From an uncultured Desulfobacter sp. (GTDB lineage: Bacteria; Desulfobacterota; Desulfobacteria; Desulfobacterales; Desulfobacteraceae), in contig NZ_OY781882.1 of NCBI RefSeq assembly GCF_963677125.1, positions 2,240,501 through 2,304,500 on the forward strand: a stretch of 64,000 nucleotides of DNA, read 5' to 3'. Within the stretch, counting starts at the first letter, position 1. Each line of letters opens with the position of its first letter. Under the pieces are notes generated by a model. The model worked only from the letters and a program-made list of their open reading frames with translations. It had not been told where the DNA came from and made no database searches. Shown here piece after piece: positions 1-9,203 of this stretch. Made by a program: the position numbers and the translations under genes.

Positions 1-2
1 CA

Positions 3-269
3 ACTGATTGGGGAGAGGATAAAGCTATTGGTTTTAAAACTACACTGGGTTTGTGGTTGTTTCTAATTTACGTCTTGGTCTATGTCGGATTTATCTGGAT
101 AAATGTTGCCAGTCCGGAAACAATGGAGGCAAAGGTTTTTGCCGGTCAAAATCTGGCAGTTGTATACGGCTTTGGCTTGATTATTTTGGCTTTCATAATG
201 GGAATCATTTACGACGTTCTTTGCACCAATAAAGAAGATGAACTTAATGTGGAGGATTCTGACAAATGA
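3..269 (+). CDS. DUF485 membrane subunit of acetate symporter, 5' partial
   Basis: Small inner-membrane protein that normally accompanies ActP-type sodium:solute symporters. The reading frame is open to the left edge of the window, so the true start lies outside; 88 residues are visible, close to the usual 90-105. Two hydrophobic helices are seen (about residues 16-36 and 54-75), joined by a short loop (NVASPETMEAKV), with a charged C-terminus; this matches the DUF485 pattern. A first possible internal start (TTG at 51) is unlikely because matching sequence continues upstream. Its TGA overlaps the ATG of the symporter gene (ATGA, 266-269), so the two are translationally coupled and probably form one transport unit. 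Confidence 0.85.
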   Translation, partial: TDWGEDKAIGFKTTLGLWLFLIYVLVYVGFIWINVASPETMEAKVFAGQNLAVVYGFGLIILAFIMGIIYDVLCTNKEDELNVEDSDK

Positions 270-2185
270 TATATAACGCATCCCCGTTCGCTGTTGCGAT
301 ATTTGTAGCTTTTGTACTTGGTGTGCTCTGGCTGTCATCTTATTTTGCTAAAAAAACAACAACATCACAAGGGTATTATGCTGCCGGTGGAGATATACAC
401 TGGGGCGTAAATGGTATTGCATTCGCAGGCGATTATCTCTCAGCCGCTTCTTTCCTTGGGATCTGCGGCATGATCGCATTCAGCGGCTACGACGGATTTT
501 TATATTCCATCGGTTATCTTGCCGGATGGGTCGTGGCGCTGTTTATCGTGGCCGAGCCGATGAAACGCCTTGGTAAATACACATTCACAGATGCGCTTAA
601 CAATAAATACAATTCCCGGGGTATTCACCTGACGGCGGCTATCAGTACCCTGATCGTCTCCATATGCTATCTTGTGCCTCAAATGGTGGGCGCAGGCAGT
701 CTTGTTACACCACTGCTCGGCATGCCGCATTACGTCGGGGTTATCCTTGTGGGTGCTATCGTTATATTTATTGTGGCAACGGCAGGAATGGCATCAACCA
801 CCTATGTTCAGTTCTTCAAAGGCGGCCTGCTGATCGTTTTCTCCTCAGTTCTTACAATTGCCATATTTGTACACGGCATAAAGTCCCCGCCGTCTGAAGA
901 CTATCATAAATTTCAAACCATCAATGCCACAGTAAGCAATGGAGAGGTTACGGCAATCGACAACTATGAGTACCAGATCGCCGGGGCGCATACTGATGCC
1001 AAGGGCAGTTATGTAAAATTAAATAAAGAGGGTGTAAGTACCTGGTGGCATTTGGTTGAAAACGATGGGAATACTCAGCTTGAAGAGACGCTTACAGTTG
1101 TAAACGGCAAAGACGGGCAAGTACTTTACAACGGCGAACCCAAGGAAGCTGAAAAATTTTTCCAGGTAGGCCATGTAAGCAAAATCATAGTTGATGGAAA
1201 AGAGGTTACGGATACAGGAAGCGTTGGCCCGTTTAAATTCCTGTCGACAGTCGAAAAGAGCACCGTCGTCCGTTTCAGCAAAGTTATTTTCATGGACAAT
1301 GGAGACAAGGTACAGCTCTGGTATCAGAATCCGACCGCAGGTAAGGATATCATGACGCCCGGATTGAGATTCAAGGTCAAAAAGGGGTCAACCTTTATGT
1401 CCAAGCTTGATTTTGTCTCTCTTATGATCGCACTGTTCTTCGGCACCTCCGCCCTGCCGCATATTCTGATCAGGTATTATACGGTACCTAGTCCAAAAGC
1501 CGCACGTAAGTCTACGATCCTTGCCATAGCAGCCATCGGTTTCTTTTATGTCCTTACCCTTTTCATGGGACTTGGGGCAATGGTCACCGGCGTACTTGAT
1601 GTGCAGAGCAGTAATATGGCCGGACCGCTTTTGGCCAAGTTCTTTGGTATAGCGATATTCTCGATCATATCCGCCATCGCCTTTGCAACGGTTCTCGGTA
1701 CGGTTTCCGGGCTTATTGTGGCGGCATCCGGTGCTGTTGCCCATGACCTGATTGCCAATTATTTCGGCATTCCACTGACTGATAAAGGCCAGGTAAAAGC
1801 AGGGAAAATTGCAGCAGTCGTGGTAGGTATATTTGCCATATTATTGGGGATCGCATTTAAAGGCATAAACGTATCGTTCCTTGTGGGGCTGGCCTTTGCG
1901 GTTGCCGCATCAGCAAACCTGCCGGCAATTCTAATGATGCTGTTCTGGAAGAAAACGACGGCAAAGGGCATTTCCGCATCCATCGTAGTGGGTATCATCA
2001 GCGCGATGACAATTATCTTACTGTCACCCAAGACCTTTACAGTGTACGGGCTACCCGCTGAAAATGCTCCAATGGCCATAAACAATCCAGGTATCATATC
2101 AATACCGCTTGCCTTTATCACACTGATTGTTGTCTCTTTAATGACGCAAAAAGACGAGGTTACCCAAGAAAAACAAGTTGCATAA
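266..2185 (+). CDS. actP: ActP-like cation:acetate (sodium:solute) symporter with large extracytoplasmic insertion
   Basis: Multi-pass inner-membrane symporter of the SSS family, 639 aa, most like the VC_2705/ActP branch that imports acetate or other short monocarboxylates with a cation. The N-terminal core shows YYAAGGDIHWGVNGIAFAGD and AASFLGICGMIA, typical of ActP-like symporters; the C-terminal half has further helices (about residues 375-625). A hydrophilic stretch of about 165 residues (roughly 210-375) interrupts the helices and should lie outside the membrane; classical ActP is shorter (about 550 aa). The gene is coupled to the DUF485 gene and followed by a strong terminator. Substrate is inferred from family; acetate fits the nearby satP and maeB. 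Confidence 0.88.
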   Translation: MIYNASPFAVAIFVAFVLGVLWLSSYFAKKTTTSQGYYAAGGDIHWGVNGIAFAGDYLSAASFLGICGMIAFSGYDGFLYSIGYLAGWVVALFIVAEPMKRLGKYTFTDALNNKYNSRGIHLTAAISTLIVSICYLVPQMVGAGSLVTPLLGMPHYVGVILVGAIVIFIVATAGMASTTYVQFFKGGLLIVFSSVLTIAIFVHGIKSPPSEDYHKFQTINATVSNGEVTAIDNYEYQIAGAHTDAKGSYVKLNKEGVSTWWHLVENDGNTQLEETLTVVNGKDGQVLYNGEPKEAEKFFQVGHVSKIIVDGKEVTDTGSVGPFKFLSTVEKSTVVRFSKVIFMDNGDKVQLWYQNPTAGKDIMTPGLRFKVKKGSTFMSKLDFVSLMIALFFGTSALPHILIRYYTVPSPKAARKSTILAIAAIGFFYVLTLFMGLGAMVTGVLDVQSSNMAGPLLAKFFGIAIFSIISAIAFATVLGTVSGLIVAASGAVAHDLIANYFGIPLTDKGQVKAGKIAAVVVGIFAILLGIAFKGINVSFLVGLAFAVAASANLPAILMMLFWKKTTAKGISASIVVGIISAMTIILLSPKTFTVYGLPAENAPMAINNPGIISIPLAFITLIVVSLMTQKDEVTQEKQVA

Positions 2186-2213
2186 TAGACAGCTAAAAGG
2201 GAGGATCTAAAAC

Positions 2214-2252
2214 AAAAAAAAGGAGAGTGTTTATACAAGCTCTCCTTTTTTA
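2214..2252 (+). terminator. Rho-independent terminator after actP
   Basis: An A-run followed by GGAGAG (2222-2227), a 12-nt loop, CTCTCC (2240-2245) and a T-run. The A and T tracts extend the stem, so it could also stop transcription from the other side. Confidence 0.85.
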
Positions 2253-2921
2253 TTACCATGATTAATAATTACAGCTGGATTGGGTATAACGGTCACGGAC
2301 CGTCCTTGGTCTTTGACCAAAGTTTGAAAGATCTGAGCAACTTACCAGACTTTCATATAACAACCACGGGCTGACCTGGCATATCACCTGCATGGCTTCG
2401 GCCCACAACAAAGCTTGAAAGTATCTCAACAACTTATTGGTACTTTCTTATAAAAACAATCCTAAAATGCCAAACTTTTTAAAGGATCATCTTGAAGAAT
2501 ATCAAAAAAGGGACCTGCAAAGATAAAAAAAAAGGAAAGCAATGCAGTAAGTTACGATATCTTTCATTTAAACTTTCATGTTGGGCTTGACAAAAATGAA
2601 ATGATATACAAATATGAAAATGTATCGGATTATATGATTACGAGTATATATATGAATTAAAGCAGGAATGAATTCAAAGAGACATAAAAATTTGTCCACA
2701 TGGCAAATGACGTTCTTTTACATTACATAAAAAACTTGGCCGTCAAAGTACTGCATGGAGTCAGTCGATTCGGGGATAGCGTTTTTTTAAAAAGTACTAT
2801 AAGCATACTTTTTATTTTCCCCCGGCCAACCTAAAATTTGTATCATTTGTACCAACCATTTTAAAACAAAGCGACTTAACCAAAACGCTCAGCTAACAAC
2901 AACACAAGGAGGGTCTTCCAA
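2253..2921. other. Intergenic gap between actP and the truncated MFS gene
   Basis: About 670 bases without a credible gene. It holds a two-unit R1 repeat (2285-2455), then AT-rich sequence. A TTGACA at about 2589 has no good -10 partner. The last 20 bases carry a strong Shine-Dalgarno (AGGAGGG) for the next reading frame. Confidence 0.6.
2285..2455 (-). repeat. R1 intergenic repeat, two tandem units
   Basis: Read on the minus strand, the first unit runs from the ATAAGAAAGT arm through GTTGTGGGC and a TGCCAGGTCAGCCC core to TTATATGAAAG. The second unit has a variant core, GGTCAAAGACCAAGGAC followed by GGTCCGTGACCGT. The same variant core recurs at 14350-14428. Units are about 85-90 bp. Confidence 0.8.
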
Positions 2922-3300
2922 ATGTCTACCGAAAAAGCTACCAATCGTTGGTTTGTCATCGTTGCAGCAATTATAATTCAGATAGTATTTGGTGTTGTCT
3001 GTGCATGGTCTGCCTTTACCAATGTTTTGTCTGACCCAGACGGTGCCTATCAGTCCACCGCACCCCACAGTGCATGGATCTTATCTGCAGGCCTTTTCTT
3101 GTTTGCACAGGTTTTGATCTGGGCCGGTATATGCTCTCATTTCCTTTGGTAAAAAAAATACCGTTTTTTTGCTGTTCCAAATTTTGATCCAAAATATCCG
3201 TTTGGGTAAAGTGGACCGGCTCGAGAAAGGATTGAGAAAGAGGTTTCACCAGCGCGCGTGCGCTTAACTGGATTATTGTCGGCATTGTGGTCTGGGTCCG
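2922..3300 (+). pseudogene. Truncated OFA-type (oxalate/formate antiporter family) MFS transporter
   Basis: The frame 2922-3152 (76 aa) starts after a very good ribosome site and encodes NRWFVIVAAIIIQIVFGVV followed by AWSAF and SAGLFLFAQVLIWAG. These are the first two helices typical of OFA-family major facilitator proteins, which normally have about 400-430 aa and 12 helices. The frame then ends at TAA. A second stretch near 3250-3335 encodes one more hydrophobic segment (NWIIVGIVVWVRLILNL) in another frame, possibly the tail of the same gene. The rest of the transporter is missing, so it is probably a deletion remnant. A single small two-helix protein remains possible because start and ribosome site are intact. 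Confidence 0.6.
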
Positions 3301-3336
3301 CCTCATTCTTAATCTCAAAATTCCCGTATATATTTT

Positions 3337-3380
3337 AAAATGGCCCCCTTTTTCTTTGCTGAACAAGGGGGCCATTTTGT
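3337..3380. terminator. Strong bidirectional terminator between the MFS remnant and satP
   Basis: Near-perfect hairpin: AAAATGGCCCCCTT (3337-3350), a short loop, and AAGGGGGCCATTTT (3365-3378). It sits 10 bases past the satP stop on the minus strand and downstream of the remnant on the plus strand. Confidence 0.9.
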
Positions 3381-3389
3381 TGCTTCGGG

Positions 3390-3953
3390 TTAGGGTGTGC
3401 CTACCGGAAGAACGGCTCTGTTATATTGTTCATTCAGAACTTCTGCCATGGCAAGATAAATAGCGCTCAATCCGCAGATGATACCTTCAAATCCGGCAAT
3501 TATTCCAATAAGATGAGAACCTGTCCAATCTTTAATTGCAAGGAGAAAAAACAACACTGTGAGCGATGCAAAAACAAATTGAAGTCCTTTGTTTGATTTC
3601 AATGTCCCAAAAAACATGAACATTGTAAAGAGACCCCACATTAACAGATAGCAAGCCATGAATTTTGCGGGCGTCGGGTCAGCCCAACCGAGTTTGGGTA
3701 GCAGAATAAGTGCCACCAAAGTCAACCAAAAATGGCCATAGGAGATGAATGCCGTAACGCCAAAGGTATTACCTTTTTTGAATTCAAGGATACCGGCGAT
3801 AATCTGGGCTACACCCCCGTAAAAAAGGCCCATTGCCAAAATCATGGAACTGATTTCAAAAAAACCGGCATTATGGATGTTCAAAAGCACAGTCGTCATT
3901 CCGAATCCCATTAATCCGAGCGGTCCCGGATTTGCCAACGTGTCGTCTCTCAT
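3390..3953 (-). CDS. satP: Acetate/succinate uptake transporter, SatP (GPR1/FUN34/YaaH) family
   Basis: Six-helix inner-membrane transporter, 187 aa, the usual SatP size (about 188), for acetate and possibly succinate uptake with protons. The family signature is seen as NPGPLGLMGFGMTTVLLN near the N-terminus, and the helices follow (GLFYGGVAQIIAGILEF, FISYGHFW, KFMACYLLMWGLFTMFMF). I chose the ATG at 3953 because GGGAGAAGAAG lies just upstream and the NPGPLGL motif then falls at residues 8-14; an upstream frame extension to 4025 adds an unrelated 24 residues. A canonical sigma-54 promoter lies about 240 bases upstream and a sigma-54 activator gene follows in the same direction further upstream, so induction by that activator is likely. 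A second acetate carrier (ActP-like) lies 1.2 kb away. Confidence 0.93.
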   Translation of the reverse strand: MRDDTLANPGPLGLMGFGMTTVLLNIHNAGFFEISSMILAMGLFYGGVAQIIAGILEFKKGNTFGVTAFISYGHFWLTLVALILLPKLGWADPTPAKFMACYLLMWGLFTMFMFFGTLKSNKGLQFVFASLTVLFFLLAIKDWTGSHLIGIIAGFEGIICGLSAIYLAMAEVLNEQYNRAVLPVGTP

Positions 3954-4579
3954 CTTCTTCTCCCGTCTACAAATGATTAAAAAAAACTGCAAAAACACGT
4001 CTCTTAAAAACAACTTTTCTGCCAACCGGTTCGAAAGATCCCACGCAGCTATTTAGGGTGTTTAAATCTATCGGTGTTAACAAAAAATTCCAAAGCATCA
4101 GTAATTCTTTTTAGTCTCTTTCTTACAAAATCTCAGCAGTAACAGGGTGCAACAACAACATTCATTAATTCACTTAAGAATTAGGATTATTTGTAGCAAT
4201 CATTGTGCCACTGGTTAGTTTTTAATTTACTAAGCCGGTTTCTCGCCTTAAAAAATCATCCCATCGCCCATTATTACTGGCAATAAGCCGATTAATTTAA
4301 TTTTGATAAAAAGAAAAGACAGCAGCGGGCGGCGTCAAAAAGGGGACGCGATATTCTGGACACGGTTGACCCAAAAACCCAACAAGACGTATTAACATAT
4401 TGAAATAAAACAGTAAAAATCTATGGGCGATAATGTCCCAATTCGGGCGACCCAAGCGCCCAACCTATTGTCCCGCTACCGACCCCAACCAAAATAAGCT
4501 AATCCCGACAACAACACGCATAGTTCACCACATCCTTCTTAGATATGCGAATAATCGACGACCTGATATTTCAAGATAT
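3954..4579. other. Regulatory gap upstream of satP
   Basis: About 625 bases without a gene. It carries the sigma-54 promoter of satP (4195-4210) and an untranslated leader of roughly 230 bases. The stretch 4210-4570 is where activator binding sites would be expected, but I see no clear inverted repeat long enough to call an enhancer. Confidence 0.55.
4183..4210 (-). promoter_or_regulatory. Sigma-54 (-24/-12) promoter for satP
   Basis: On the minus strand the sequence TGGCACAATGATTGCT (4210-4195) matches the RpoN consensus TGGCAC-N5-TTGCT exactly, with ten bases between the GG and GC dinucleotides. It points to satP; the start of transcription would be near 4183. The adjacent 4580-6013 gene encodes a sigma-54 activator. 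Confidence 0.85.
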
Positions 4580-6013
4580 TTATGAAAGGGCGTTTACAAG
4601 CCCATGGGCCATCATTTTGCGGTAGAGTGTCCTCCGGGAGATCCCCAGTTTTTCTGCGGCATTTTCCCTGTGCCACCTGCAATGATTAAGGGCAGAAAGA
4701 ATGAGTTGTTTTTCAAACTGGGCCGCGGCATCTGTCAGCGGAAGATCAGTAACGGAATCAGAAACAGTAACGACTCCCGGGGGGGGTTGAGGCGGAATGA
4801 CAGGGGGGTCGATATCTGGAAGAGCCATAAAATCAAGATTGTTAAAGGTAACGTATCTGCGTAGAACATTCTGCAACTCCCTGACATTTCCAGGCCAGTG
4901 GTAATTGTATAATGCTTTTATATCTTTTCCGGGCAAGGCATCAAAATGAAGTGGTGAGTCCATCTGGCTGAAAAAATAATCGGCAAGAAGAGCAAGATCC
5001 TCTTTGCGCTCACGCAGTGGCGGAATATCCACAGGTATAACGTATAAGCGGTAAAAGAAATCGCTGCGGAGCGCGCCTTTTTGAACTTCCTCCCATAAAT
5101 TCTGGTTGCTGGCGGCAACAATCCTGAAATCGGAATAAAGCACTTCGGTGCTCCCCACCGGTGAATACCCACCGCCTTCTATTGCCCGCAAAAGCTTGAC
5201 CTGCATATTCAAAGAAAGTTCCCCAACTTCATCAAGAAACAATGTACCGCCCTGAACATTGGCCAAAAAGCCCTTTTTGTCACTATAGGCACCGGTAAAG
5301 GCGCCTTTTACATGACCAAAAAACTCATTTTCCAAAAGGGATTCAGAAATTGCGCCGCAGTTAACGGGGATAAACGGCGCGTTTTTCCTTTGACTGGTAT
5401 CATGTATGGCCCTTGCAACCAACTCTTTTCCCACGCCTGATTCGCCATGGATAACAACACTGTCAGCACTGGCAGCGGCCCGTAAAATTACGTCATAAAC
5501 CTCCTGCATTTTTTGACTTTTGCCGATGATATTGCAGAACTTGAAGCGCTCTCCCATTGAGGACTGCAACAGCGAGTATTGTTGCTGAAGCTCTTTGGAT
5601 TCGCGCTTCATGGCGTCTTCCTGCATTTTACGAAGCGTTATGTCCTGAAGGGTGGTGACTGCACCGGTGATATTGCCCTCATCATCAAAGACAGGCGCCG
5701 CCATAAAATAGATATATCTTGATTTTCCGTTAAAATTTTCAAAATAATCTGTTGCTTCCCAGGCATTGGGCACAATGCTGGACTGGGCTGGATTTTTTGA
5801 TCCGTATATTTCAAGGAACTTTTCATAGTCCTGTTCGACAACAAGATCAGCCAGAACGGGCCGTTTTTTAGAATAAAAAATCTTCCACTGATGGTCTGTG
5901 CCGATAATTTCCTCGGCGGAAACGCCGGTAAGCACTTCACAAGCTTTGTTCCAGACCTTTACCTTGTGGTCGGTCCCTATGGCAAACTGGGCAATCGGCG
6001 TATATTCAAGCAC
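4580..6013 (-). CDS. Sigma-54-dependent transcriptional activator, PAS-AAA+-Fis
   Basis: Enhancer-binding protein of 477 aa that remodels RpoN-holoenzyme with ATP. An N-terminal PAS domain (about 1-125) is followed by a coiled linker (about 130-150) and the AAA+ domain (about 160-390) with Walker A GESGVGKE, the sigma-54-contact motif GAFTGA, Walker B GTLFLDE and the arginine-rich PLRERKEDL. A Fis-type helix-turn-helix ends it (NAAEKLGISRRTLYRKM). It has no receiver domain, so it is not a two-component regulator; the PAS domain should sense a ligand or redox state. The start is GTG at 6013: the frame has a TAA eight codons upstream and no ATG between. Its position next to a sigma-54 promoter for satP suggests that target. 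Confidence 0.93.
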   Translation of the reverse strand: MLEYTPIAQFAIGTDHKVKVWNKACEVLTGVSAEEIIGTDHQWKIFYSKKRPVLADLVVEQDYEKFLEIYGSKNPAQSSIVPNAWEATDYFENFNGKSRYIYFMAAPVFDDEGNITGAVTTLQDITLRKMQEDAMKRESKELQQQYSLLQSSMGERFKFCNIIGKSQKMQEVYDVILRAAASADSVVIHGESGVGKELVARAIHDTSQRKNAPFIPVNCGAISESLLENEFFGHVKGAFTGAYSDKKGFLANVQGGTLFLDEVGELSLNMQVKLLRAIEGGGYSPVGSTEVLYSDFRIVAASNQNLWEEVQKGALRSDFFYRLYVIPVDIPPLRERKEDLALLADYFFSQMDSPLHFDALPGKDIKALYNYHWPGNVRELQNVLRRYVTFNNLDFMALPDIDPPVIPPQPPPGVVTVSDSVTDLPLTDAAAQFEKQLILSALNHCRWHRENAAEKLGISRRTLYRKMMAHGLVNALS

Positions 6014-6172
6014 AATAAATCCGTCTCCGGGTCTTTAGCTTTTCTAACAATTCAGGGAAAACTCATCAGCCTTGTGTATACTCATATCCACTGAGAATAC
6101 ACTTGTCAACGGCTATAGCGTTCGTATTCCCTTGAATTTCCCATACGCCGCCAAACTCTGAATGGCTCGTCA

Positions 6173-8671
6173 TTAAAGGATAGTTTGCAATTCTTCCTGT
6201 AATTTCTGCACCTCTTTAATTATATTTCTAAGTGTCTCCTGCTCTATTGCCGTAAGATTGTTTAACGAGATTGAATTAGACGGCCAGTCGTTATCAAGTA
6301 TAAGACTTACCTGGCATTTTATTCGAAGATGCATAAGAAAATTATACATTTTTTCAATCTCCTGGGCTTTGCTTTCAGAAATTAAATCATATGCCATTAA
6401 ATAGTTTAACCGCATCATACTATTGGTTTGTTTTATGGAATAGAACAATGCTTTGGCTCTTAAATACCCGACAATTGGAATCAAAAACTTTTTAATGTCA
6501 ACGCGTTGATTCTCAAAGGCCGGTTTGCTTGAGGCGACTGTTTTAATCAATTGACTGAAGAATTCATTTTTCCCTTTGAGTTCTTCATATACAAAATCAA
6601 TCAGTCGGGATGACAACTGCGGATCCCCAAAAACCAAACGCATGTCAAAAAACAGAGAGCCGTCAAGGACATTTAACCCAACAGGGTTGTTGATCCATGT
6701 TGAAAATATCTCCTTCCACTCATCAACATGATTGCACCATTCAGGGTTACCTGCCATCAGATCTCCTTCGCAGCGCGCATAACCTATCTTGTGCAAATTT
6801 TCATTAATGACCACCGAAAGACGTAAAAAGTATTGTTTATTATCATCAGACGGCTCTGCAAAAATAATGGCATTATCCTGATCGGTTTTAAGTGTTTGTT
6901 CTCCACGCCCTTCGCTTCCCATAGCAATGAATGCAAATGCGCAAGGCGGCTGTCCGACTTCGGCGATTGCCATTTCTATCACTCGCTTGTTTATAGCATC
7001 AGCGATTGAAGTAATGATACGTGACACGCTGCTGATATTGTCCGTACTGGTAAATATTGCCTGAATGAGCACCGGCACTTTATTATAAATATTACGCATA
7101 TCCCTGATAACATCACATTTTTGAATCTCCTGTATTAAAAATGTCAGTGAGTTATTCTGCATTTCAAGACACTTGAGATAACTGATATTACCATTAATGA
7201 TATTGTTATGATTGGTAACCATAAGGTGTGAAATGTTATGCTCTCTGAATAGCAGTACGGCTTCGTACAGTAAAGCCCCCTGGTTTATACTGATTACCGG
7301 CGATGTCATTATTTTTACTATCGAACTGTCCATGGTAATTGAATCGTTCATCAAACGATTTCGAATATCTTTGTCGGTTACGACACCCACGGTTTCTTCG
7401 CTGCTTTTCACACTTATAATTTCGCTGCGTTTACTTTTCATCAGTTCAATAACTTTGCCGATCGGCATATTTATATCACAATAAATATTTTCGTTAACCA
7501 GATTCTTAACCGGTTGGTTCATTAATTGAAGCGAGAGTTGAACATCCTCGGACAATTTCTGGGTATCGAGCCGAAGCCTGTTCTTTTCAGTAATATTTTT
7601 TATAACAACTATATACGCAGTGCTGTCCGACTGCTCAACCTGTGTGACATAAGCTACAATATGTTGATAACCGGCTTTGGATTTCAAAAGCTCAGTTTCA
7701 AAGGCATGCGTTTGATTGGGGTTTTTAATTCCTGAAACCATTTCATCCCAGCTCAATTGAAACAGCTCTGAGAAATCAGTGCCAACTATCGATTCGGTTT
7801 CACTGTCAAGCAAACTGATAAATTTGCTATTGGCAAATACGACCTTACGTTCAACCACCATCAAGGTGCCTTCGGTCGACGCGCCCACCAGGCTTTTATA
7901 TCTCTGATTAGATAACCTTAATTCATTTACGGCATCCCTGCGTTTTCCTTCAATTATTCTAGTCTGCTTTAATACATAAACAAGAACAACAACAATAATA
8001 CCGATAATAAGAACCGATATTCTTAACAACTTATCTCGCAGCCTCTTTATCTCCTGTCTGACATCATCAAGATATATACCGGTACCAACTATCCAGTTCC
8101 ATGCAGGATAAGCTTTTACATACGATAATTTCGGCACTTCGCTGGAAGCATCAGCTTTCCTTTTCCAATAGTATTGAATTATCCCCTCGCCTTTTTCATT
8201 TACTAAATCAGCGGCATCGGCAAATAACTGATTCCCATGCTTATCTGCAAAATCACGTAGATTTTCCCCGTTTAAGTCCGAACGATATGGATGATTAATC
8301 ATTACAGGATCAGTCGTCGTAATCCAGAAATAATTTTTTTGCTCGCTTCCATACCTCATCTTGCCCACCTCTTCGGCAGCCAAAATTTGAGCTTCATCCA
8401 GTGTTATTCTACCGGCTTTGAATGCCTCATCATGTTCGGACAAAACACTCCAGGCCGTATTGGTTAATTCATGAATCATTTCCTTTTTTCTATCCATCAC
8501 ACTGCGCTCAAACATTGGAATAATAATTGCGTAAAACGAAACAATAAACATGAGGATACTTACCACACCCAATACCGTTGATACGACGATACCTGATGTA
8601 AACTTTTCACCATTTTCTTCTTCTATATTGTTGTATATCAATGTCTTCAGCTTCTTGTTTCCCAGTGTCAT
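6173..8671 (-). CDS. Membrane sensor: Cache-PAS-CBS-CBS-DUF294 nucleotidyltransferase (paralogue 1)
   Basis: Protein of 832 aa. Visible in order: helix TM1 (about 27-53); an extracytoplasmic single-Cache domain (about 58-210, MRYGSEQKNYFWI, MINHPYR, WNWIVGTGIYLDD); TM2 (217-235); PAS (about 255-365); a CBS pair (about 390-505); a DUF294 putative nucleotidyltransferase (about 510-650); and a DUF294 C-terminal domain (about 680-825). The catalytic-type motif GSEGRGEQTLKTDQDNA (585-601) keeps the GS and DxD residues of the polymerase-beta/GlnD fold. Cache domains of this type bind small carboxylates, CBS pairs bind adenosine nucleotides. The output reaction is unknown; nucleotidylylation of a protein or small molecule is inferred. 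The ATG at 8671 has a weak ribosome site. Three related genes occur in this window. Confidence 0.85.
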   Translation of the reverse strand: MTLGNKKLKTLIYNNIEEENGEKFTSGIVVSTVLGVVSILMFIVSFYAIIIPMFERSVMDRKKEMIHELTNTAWSVLSEHDEAFKAGRITLDEAQILAAEEVGKMRYGSEQKNYFWITTTDPVMINHPYRSDLNGENLRDFADKHGNQLFADAADLVNEKGEGIIQYYWKRKADASSEVPKLSYVKAYPAWNWIVGTGIYLDDVRQEIKRLRDKLLRISVLIIGIIVVVLVYVLKQTRIIEGKRRDAVNELRLSNQRYKSLVGASTEGTLMVVERKVVFANSKFISLLDSETESIVGTDFSELFQLSWDEMVSGIKNPNQTHAFETELLKSKAGYQHIVAYVTQVEQSDSTAYIVVIKNITEKNRLRLDTQKLSEDVQLSLQLMNQPVKNLVNENIYCDINMPIGKVIELMKSKRSEIISVKSSEETVGVVTDKDIRNRLMNDSITMDSSIVKIMTSPVISINQGALLYEAVLLFREHNISHLMVTNHNNIINGNISYLKCLEMQNNSLTFLIQEIQKCDVIRDMRNIYNKVPVLIQAIFTSTDNISSVSRIITSIADAINKRVIEMAIAEVGQPPCAFAFIAMGSEGRGEQTLKTDQDNAIIFAEPSDDNKQYFLRLSVVINENLHKIGYARCEGDLMAGNPEWCNHVDEWKEIFSTWINNPVGLNVLDGSLFFDMRLVFGDPQLSSRLIDFVYEELKGKNEFFSQLIKTVASSKPAFENQRVDIKKFLIPIVGYLRAKALFYSIKQTNSMMRLNYLMAYDLISESKAQEIEKMYNFLMHLRIKCQVSLILDNDWPSNSISLNNLTAIEQETLRNIIKEVQKLQEELQTIL

Positions 8672-8892
8672 TAGTTTAACCCCATTGTTGCAGCAGTCAT
8701 GAAGATTTGTGTTTCAAGGCATCAAAATTTTATTTTACCGTTTAGGCTGTATCGGGCATAGGCCAACCAACAGCCACATCCAACAAGAACACCACCACCG
8801 AATATATCTGGGTAATATAACAATTCATATATTGAGGGTAAACATATTTTTCCAGTTAAAAATTCGGTTACGTTCTACCACGTTTAAAACGC

Positions 8893-8920
8893 ACACGACA
8901 TCCTTGTTTATATGTCGTGT
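8893..8920. promoter_or_regulatory. Inverted repeat ACACGACAT-N10-ATGTCGTGT
   Basis: Perfect 9-bp arms (8893-8901 and 8912-8920) with a 10-base spacer, in the divergent region. It could be a dimer binding site or an RNA hairpin; there is no T-run after it, so it is not a standard terminator. Confidence 0.5.
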
Positions 8921-9142
8921 CGGAAACAGAGCGCAGGCGAATTGTAAACTTTTGTATACATTTCTTAATTTTTATTGTCAAATCAACGCCCTGTTTTAAT
9001 TGTACAAAGCACTCATCTTGAAAATAAAAAAGTGAATTATAATGAATAGTGCTTGCATTCATTAAAAGAAAGAGGTAGAGAATTTTATCTGGATATTGTT
9101 GAGGCAGTGGACCATTTTTCAAACCAAAGTACTTTATTTTTA

Positions 9143-9168
9143 CCAATGTACACAGAAGTGTACATTGG
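9143..9168. promoter_or_regulatory. Perfect palindrome CCAATGTACAC-N4-GTGTACATTGG
   Basis: Eleven-bp perfect arms around AGAA, ending 35 bases before the start of the transporter gene. The position suits an operator or a hairpin in the mRNA leader; it lacks a T-run. Confidence 0.6.
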
Positions 9169-9203
9169 GCCGGTAGGGTAGGAAAGGAGAAGGAGATTAA
9201 GAG

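Larger units (their letters stand above)
8672..9203. other. Divergent regulatory gap with two palindromes
   Basis: The gap of 530 bases separates the divergent sensor gene and the DUF3360-like transporter gene. It contains two operator-like inverted repeats (8893-8920 and 9143-9168). No coding frame in it looks real. Confidence 0.55.

Noticed and set aside
2371..2386. TGGCATATCACCTGCA, a GG-N10-GC sequence resembling a sigma-54 promoter
   Set aside because: It lies inside an R1 repeat core, is more than 500 bases from the next start codon, and the -12 part is poor.
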